Assembly: GCA_017447325.1 (NCBI GenBank)
Contig: JAFSNU010000024.1
Location: 1-10,245 of the forward strand
DNA length: 10,245 nt
Origin: Synergistaceae bacterium
Lineage (GTDB): Bacteria > Synergistota > Synergistia > Synergistales > Aminobacteriaceae
Direction of reading: 5' to 3'
Every line of letters begins with the position of its first letter. Positions within the stretch are counted from its first letter, which is position 1. Positions 6,213-10,245 of this stretch are shown piece after piece. The notes beneath the pieces are model-generated. The model saw only the letters and a program-made list of their open reading frames with translations. It searched no databases and was not told the DNA's origin. Position numbers and translations under genes: made by a program.

Positions 6213-7868
6213 TCATGCTGAACGCTCTTTGTCTGACTTCATTAAAAACTCGGCTATGCGCATTCCCGTCGCCGTCTCAATATCTTTCGGCACGTTCTGG
6301 CCTGCTGCAAGAAACGAGATCGGCGCGCCAACAACCTGCTGTATATTAAACACTGCGCCGTAGCTCACGGTCTCGTCAAGCTTCGTAAATATTAAATGTG
6401 AAACAGGAATGCTCGGGATGTGCTGAACTACGTCAAGCATGTCTTTATACTTCATGTTAGCGGCCAAAACTAAATGCACCGCGTCAGGATTAAACGAGTT
6501 ATACACGCTCTCAAAAATTTCAAGGCTCTTGCGGTCTCTCGGGGCGCGGCCGGCAGTGTCCAACAAAATTATATCAGCGTTATCATGCTCCGCCATGACA
6601 GCCGGCAAAGTCTCAGGATCAAAAATTATCTCGATCGGCACGCCCAAAATTTTTGCGTAAGTTTTAAGCTGGTCGACTGCCGCAATTCTATACGTGTCGC
6701 TCGTTAATAATAAAACTTTCTTGTGCTCCCATAAGGCTTTAATAGCCGCAAGCTTTGCAATAGTCGTCGTCTTGCCAACTCCGGTCGGGCCTAACAGCAT
6801 AACTTTACGTCCGCCTGCAACGTCGCCGCCGTCGTCGCCCGAACATTTTATTTTTGACGCAAGCCATTCCGTGAAAGTCTGTGCGCCTTTTTTGTCTGAA
6901 ACTGCGTAATCAGCTAAATACTTGCGAATATATTTCTCGTCAACTTCAGAGTCCCGCAATAATTTTGCGATCTCGCGCTCCTCAGGCGTTAATCCCGCGT
7001 CAGAAATTCCCGGCAGTCCGGCCTGAAATTCCGAATTTGCGCTCCCGTTGGTCATTCTCTGGCTCGCTATCTCGCTTCCGACTACAGCAAGCCGCTCAAG
7101 CAAAGAATCAATGCGTTCGCTCAACGCGCCGACCTGCTTTAATACTTTAGACTCTTCTTCCTTATTATTATTTAAATTATTATTTAAATTTTCAGGCTGA
7201 GCTTGCAAGTTATTATTATTAATATTATTGGGAATATTAGGAATATTAGGAATTGAATTTGACTGCAAGGCAGCCGGTATAAACGGAGCTAAATTGCTTA
7301 AATTATTATTATTATTTGGCGTTAAAGGCGCGTTATTATTAATATTGGCATTTGGATTAGTAATAGTTGATCTTAACGCGCTTGAATTATTATTTAAGCC
7401 GTAAGCATTGCGCAAGCCCTCGCTCGAGACGCGAATAATATCGCCGTCGCTGCTCTTGCTCTGCATGACAGTTCCGGCCGGCATGTAACCCTCTTCGCCC
7501 GTCGCCGGAGGCATTACAGCATTATTATTAGCATTTTGCGAAGCTGCGGGAGCTGACAGCGTGTTGTTGCTTGAACGCTCTTTCAGCTCCATAAATTTCT
7601 GAAACGCCATGACAGTCTCGCGGCGGGTGTCCTCGTCGCTCTTCTGCTGATCTTTTGCCTTAGGCTTGGCCTCTTTCTTCGGCTCGTCGTCAGTCAAAAT
7701 TCCGGCGGTGACTTTCAGCACAGGCCGCTGAAACAAGCCCATGAAGCCGCCCTCTTTGACCATTCTTGTTGACAAGATGACGGCGTCCTTGCCTAATCTC
7801 TCAGCCGCGAGCCGTAAAGCCTCGGCGTCGTCCTTTGCCTCGAAAGTAATTTGATTTATTACCCGCAT
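6213..7868 (-). CDS. flhF: Flagellar biosynthesis SRP-type GTPase FlhF
   Basis: A 551-residue SRP-family GTPase (with Ffh and FtsY), longer than the roughly 370-500 typical of FlhF, that marks the site of flagellar assembly. The B domain begins MRVINQITFEAKDDAEAL (1-18). It is followed by a long charged and Asn-rich disordered linker (about 60-240), an N domain (about 240-340), and the G domain: Walker A GPTGVGKTTT (360-369), DTYRIAAVDQL (391-401), DTAGR (437-441) and TKLDET (495-500). All GTPase motifs are intact. The ATG at 7868 has GGAG about 12 bases upstream. About 31 of the 78 residues between 159 and 236 are Asn, which explains the extra length. The gene lies 55 bp after flhA and 45 bp before its partner flhG. 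Confidence 0.95.
   Translation of the reverse strand: MRVINQITFEAKDDAEALRLAAERLGKDAVILSTRMVKEGGFMGLFQRPVLKVTAGILTDDEPKKEAKPKAKDQQKSDEDTRRETVMAFQKFMELKERSSNNTLSAPAASQNANNNAVMPPATGEEGYMPAGTVMQSKSSDGDIIRVSSEGLRNAYGLNNNSSALRSTITNPNANINNNAPLTPNNNNNLSNLAPFIPAALQSNSIPNIPNIPNNINNNNLQAQPENLNNNLNNNKEEESKVLKQVGALSERIDSLLERLAVVGSEIASQRMTNGSANSEFQAGLPGISDAGLTPEEREIAKLLRDSEVDEKYIRKYLADYAVSDKKGAQTFTEWLASKIKCSGDDGGDVAGGRKVMLLGPTGVGKTTTIAKLAAIKALWEHKKVLLLTSDTYRIAAVDQLKTYAKILGVPIEIIFDPETLPAVMAEHDNADIILLDTAGRAPRDRKSLEIFESVYNSFNPDAVHLVLAANMKYKDMLDVVQHIPSIPVSHLIFTKLDETVSYGAVFNIQQVVGAPISFLAAGQNVPKDIETATGMRIAEFLMKSDKERSA
7161..7395 (-). repeat. Asn-rich low-complexity linker within flhF
   Basis: This stretch encodes FlhF residues about 159-236, a disordered linker between the B domain and the NG GTPase core. 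It contains runs of four and five Asn, PNIPNIPNN-type repeats and NNNLNNN. In DNA it is a patchwork of ATT/AAT triplets that resembles the intergenic A/T tracts. The GTPase core downstream is normal, so the tract looks like an expansion in a tolerant linker rather than damage. Length differences between strains would be expected. Confidence 0.7.
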
Positions 7869-7923
7869 TTATATAAAATCTCCGTTCAAAATATTTTTAA
7901 ATTATATTTTAAATTTATTAATT

Positions 7924-10113
7924 TTACTCGACCATTCCAACGGTCTTAATCTGCACGCCGTGAACGATCTCATTATACGAGACGACAAAAATATTCGGCA
8001 GCGAACCCTCGATTAATCTTCTAACTATTAATCTAACGTCGGGATGAACTAACAGCACCGGCGTTAAATTTTTAGCCAGCATGTCGTCAACTGCGCGTGT
8101 TATCGCCGCGATCATCTTTTGAACGTCGCGCGGATCCATGTGAAGCTGCCAGCCCCGCGTTAAATCTCCGTCAACGCCCGTCATAATCTTCTGCTCCCAG
8201 TTCGGCGATAAAGTCGCAGCCGTGATAACGCCGTCAGCACCTTGAATTTTTAACGATATTAAACGCGACAGAGCCTCACGCGCACGCTCAGTCAAGAAGT
8301 CAACGCTGCGCGACATCTTGCCGTAGTCTGCAAGAGCTTCAAATATAGTGACCAAATCTCTAATCGGTATCTGCTCCCTAATCAAATTTTGCAAGACTTT
8401 CTGAATTTCGCCGAGCGACAACGACGACATCAAGTCCTCCACAACCGCCGGAGCTGACTCTTTGACCATGTCAGTTAATTTCTGGACTTCCTGACGCGTT
8501 AATAACTCCGCGCCGTTCTTCTTCATAACTTCCGATAAATGCGTTGCGAGTACGGACGGCGCATCAACGACAGTATAGCCCATGCTCTCGGCCTTGTCCC
8601 GCAAGTCCGGCGAGATCCATAATGCCGGAAGTCCAAACGCCGGTTCTTTAGTGGGAACGCCTATTAAATCCTCTTCAACGCCGCCGGTGTTCATTGCTAA
8701 ATAATGATCGGGCAATAACTCGCCGCGTCCTGCTTCCGCACCCTTAACCCTTATCACGTACTCAGTGGGCTTGATTTGTATATTATCGCGGATTCTAATC
8801 GGCGGAACGACAATTCCCATCTCAACCGCCATTTGCTTGCGTATCGTGCCTATCCTGTCTAACATGTCGCCGCCCTGAGCCGGATCTATAAGCGGGATAA
8901 TCGCGTAGCCGATTTCAGTTTCCATTGGTTCAACGGTCAATAACTTCATGACGTCCTCAGGCGATACCGGCGCGGGCTTATCCTGTCCTGCGGCCTGACT
9001 TGCGGCTTGTCCTGCCGGTGCTGCGTTCATAGCTCCGCCTCCGCCTGCCGCTCCTGCTGCCTGTCCAGCCTGAGCGCCTGATGCCCCAGCTCCGCCCTGC
9101 GCTGCTTGTCCTGCTTCTGCATCAGCGCTTTGCATGACCGCCTCGCGTCCTACCATATAGCCCGCAAAGCCCGTTAAAACTCCTAAAACAGTAAACGGCA
9201 CTGTCGGCAGTCCCGGGATCATTGCCAGCGACAATAACATTCCCGAGCCTATATATAACGGCCTTGGATATTTAGTGAATGCGTTTATCAAGTCCGGGCC
9301 TAATTCAGACGAAGCCGCCGCGCGAGTGACTATAACGCCCATTGCAGTTGATAATAACAAAGCCGGAATTTGTCCGACCAAGCCGTCGCCGACTGTCAAC
9401 AAGCTGTAATGCGCCGCTGCGTCCGCCGCTGTCATGCCCTTCATAAATACGCCTATAGACAGTCCGCCTACTATATTTATAGTTGTGATAATTAATCCGG
9501 CTATCGCGTCGCCCTTAACAAATTTCGAAGCACCGTCCATTGCTCCGTAAAAGTCGGCTTCCTTTTGAATGTCTTGACGTCTTTGCTTCGCGCCCTGCTC
9601 GTCTATCAAGCCTGAATTTAAATCCGCGTCTATAGACATCTGTTTGCCTGGCATAGCGTCGAGCGTAAATCTCGCCGCGACCTCAGCGACACGTTCCGCG
9701 CCTTTAGTTATGACTAACATCTGAATAATAACTAAAATCAAGAACATGATTACGCCGACGACATAATTTCCTCCGACAACGAAATTGCCGAACGCGTTTA
9801 TTAACTCGCCGGCGTTGCCGTAAAGCAAAATTAATCTCGTAGTCGAGACGTTAAGCGACAGTCTAAATAAAGTCGCTATTAATAATAAAGTCGGAAATAT
9901 AGACAAGTCTAATGCGCGTTTAACGTAGAACGTAACAAGTAAAGTAACGACTCCAAGCGTTATATTCATTGCAAGAAAAATATCTATCAGCCACGTCGGC
10001 AAGGGTATGACCATCATGACTATTATAAGCACCATTAACAGAGCTACTCCAATATCTGAGTAGCTCTGAATTTTCTTGCGCATATTATTTACAGTCCCTA
10101 CAGAGCCTTCCAT
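7924..10113 (-). CDS. flhA: Flagellar type III export gate protein FlhA
   Basis: A 729-residue FHIPEP-family protein, the nonameric export gate of the flagellar type III secretion system. The N-terminal membrane half (about 20-325) holds several hydrophobic helices, beginning IGVALLMVLIIVMMVIPLP. Family blocks are RLSLNVSTTR (84-93), FTLDAMPGKQMSIDADLNSG (149-168) and AMDGASKFVKGDA (191-203), with charged residues K197, D202 and D243 matching K203, D208 and D249 of the Salmonella protein. An Ala/Gly/Gln-rich insert (about 326-382) separates this half from the cytoplasmic substrate- and chaperone-binding domain (about 385-729). The start is uncertain: the ATG at 10113 lacks a well-spaced Shine-Dalgarno, while a second ATG at 10083 (MRKKIQSYSD) has AGGG about 12 bases upstream and gives an N terminus more like other FlhA proteins. 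Confidence 0.96.
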   Translation of the reverse strand: MEGSVGTVNNMRKKIQSYSDIGVALLMVLIIVMMVIPLPTWLIDIFLAMNITLGVVTLLVTFYVKRALDLSIFPTLLLIATLFRLSLNVSTTRLILLYGNAGELINAFGNFVVGGNYVVGVIMFLILVIIQMLVITKGAERVAEVAARFTLDAMPGKQMSIDADLNSGLIDEQGAKQRRQDIQKEADFYGAMDGASKFVKGDAIAGLIITTINIVGGLSIGVFMKGMTAADAAAHYSLLTVGDGLVGQIPALLLSTAMGVIVTRAAASSELGPDLINAFTKYPRPLYIGSGMLLSLAMIPGLPTVPFTVLGVLTGFAGYMVGREAVMQSADAEAGQAAQGGAGASGAQAGQAAGAAGGGGAMNAAPAGQAASQAAGQDKPAPVSPEDVMKLLTVEPMETEIGYAIIPLIDPAQGGDMLDRIGTIRKQMAVEMGIVVPPIRIRDNIQIKPTEYVIRVKGAEAGRGELLPDHYLAMNTGGVEEDLIGVPTKEPAFGLPALWISPDLRDKAESMGYTVVDAPSVLATHLSEVMKKNGAELLTRQEVQKLTDMVKESAPAVVEDLMSSLSLGEIQKVLQNLIREQIPIRDLVTIFEALADYGKMSRSVDFLTERAREALSRLISLKIQGADGVITAATLSPNWEQKIMTGVDGDLTRGWQLHMDPRDVQKMIAAITRAVDDMLAKNLTPVLLVHPDVRLIVRRLIEGSLPNIFVVSYNEIVHGVQIKTVGMVE

Positions 10114-10143
10114 CGCGTCAGCAATTTTTTATTTTGCAGCGCG

Positions 10144-10149
10144 CCTCCT
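10144..10149 (-). promoter_or_regulatory. Isolated strong Shine-Dalgarno-like site upstream of flhA
   Basis: AGGAGG on the minus strand, 30 bases before the flhA ATG at 10113, which is too far for direct use. An in-frame TAA lies between the two, so flhA cannot simply begin earlier. Only an ATT codon four codons upstream of the ATG remains in frame after that stop. Reading frames starting just after the site close within about 13 codons. It could be chance, a standby ribosome site, or the leader of a very short peptide. Confidence 0.35.
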
Positions 10150-10201
10150 AATTTATTTTTTAAACATTTTATCACAATTAAAATTTATAATTAAAAATTT
10201 T

Positions 10202-10245
10202 TTACCTGTCCTTAGGCAAGCTATAAAATTCTAAAATTTCTGAGA
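10202..10245 (-). CDS. flhB: C-terminal tail of an upstream protein, probably export apparatus protein FlhB (5' part outside window)
   Basis: Thirteen codons before a TAA read SEILEFYSLPKDR. FlhB proteins usually end in a short segment of the type (V/I)AE(I/V)LAFVY-L-K, and flhB is the standard gene immediately upstream of flhA. The match is short and the call leans on gene order. The 88-bp gap to flhA is A/T-rich, without a GC-rich terminator hairpin, so the genes are probably co-transcribed. A TGTGATAAAAT stretch in this gap vaguely resembles an extended -10, but no -35 is evident. Confidence 0.5.
   Translation of the reverse strand, partial: SEILEFYSLPKDR

Noticed and set aside
1..10245. 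A novel defence, mobile or biosynthetic system
   Set aside because: Every gene belongs to a well-known flagellar or chemotaxis family in conserved order, with no transposase, integrase, tRNA, att-like repeat or unexplained ORF.

Overview
This window holds a flagellar and chemotaxis gene cluster, with every gene on the minus strand. Read in the direction of transcription (right to left) the order is: flhB (3' tail only), flhA, flhF, flhG, cheB, cheA, cheC, cheD, and a flagellar sigma factor of the FliA/SigD family (5' two thirds only, running off the left edge). This matches the fla/che operon of Bacillus subtilis except that cheW is absent between cheA and cheC. Intergenic gaps are 0 to about 95 bp, apart from one of about 280 bp between cheB and cheA. 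No plus-strand gene, RNA gene, insertion sequence or CRISPR array is visible.

The pairing of CheC and CheD with FlhF and FlhG and a SigD-like sigma factor fits Bacillota, Synergistota, Thermotogota and similar motile lineages. Intergenic DNA is almost pure A+T, while coding DNA is mixed. A synergistete or clostridial gut bacterium is my best guess, but this is inference and weakly held.

Layout: 10202-10245 end of flhB; 7924-10113 flhA (export gate); 6213-7868 flhF (SRP-type GTPase) and 5253-6167 flhG (MinD-type ATPase), which set flagellar position and number; 4088-5158 cheB (methylesterase); 3872-4087 degenerate tandem copies of the 3' end of cheB; 1724-3805 cheA (histidine kinase); 1045-1677 cheC (CheY-P phosphatase); 553-1044 cheD (receptor deamidase); 1-494 fliA/sigD. 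Together the products build the export gate, place the flagellum, run the kinase and its adaptation circuits, and switch on late flagellar genes. All catalytic motifs I looked for are intact, so the operon looks functional.

The genes themselves are ordinary and I see no undescribed system. The observation most worth a second look is the cheB-cheA spacer. It carries two 83-89 bp imperfect copies, and a fragment of a third, of the last codons of cheB plus its stop codon and A-rich tail. The copies share a 15-nt in-frame deletion and have gained a hairpin-like inverted repeat. Secondary points are the missing cheW, long low-complexity linkers in FlhF, FlhA and CheA, A/T repeat tracts shared by spacers and coding linkers, a TTG start for cheB, and a misplaced strong Shine-Dalgarno upstream of flhA.
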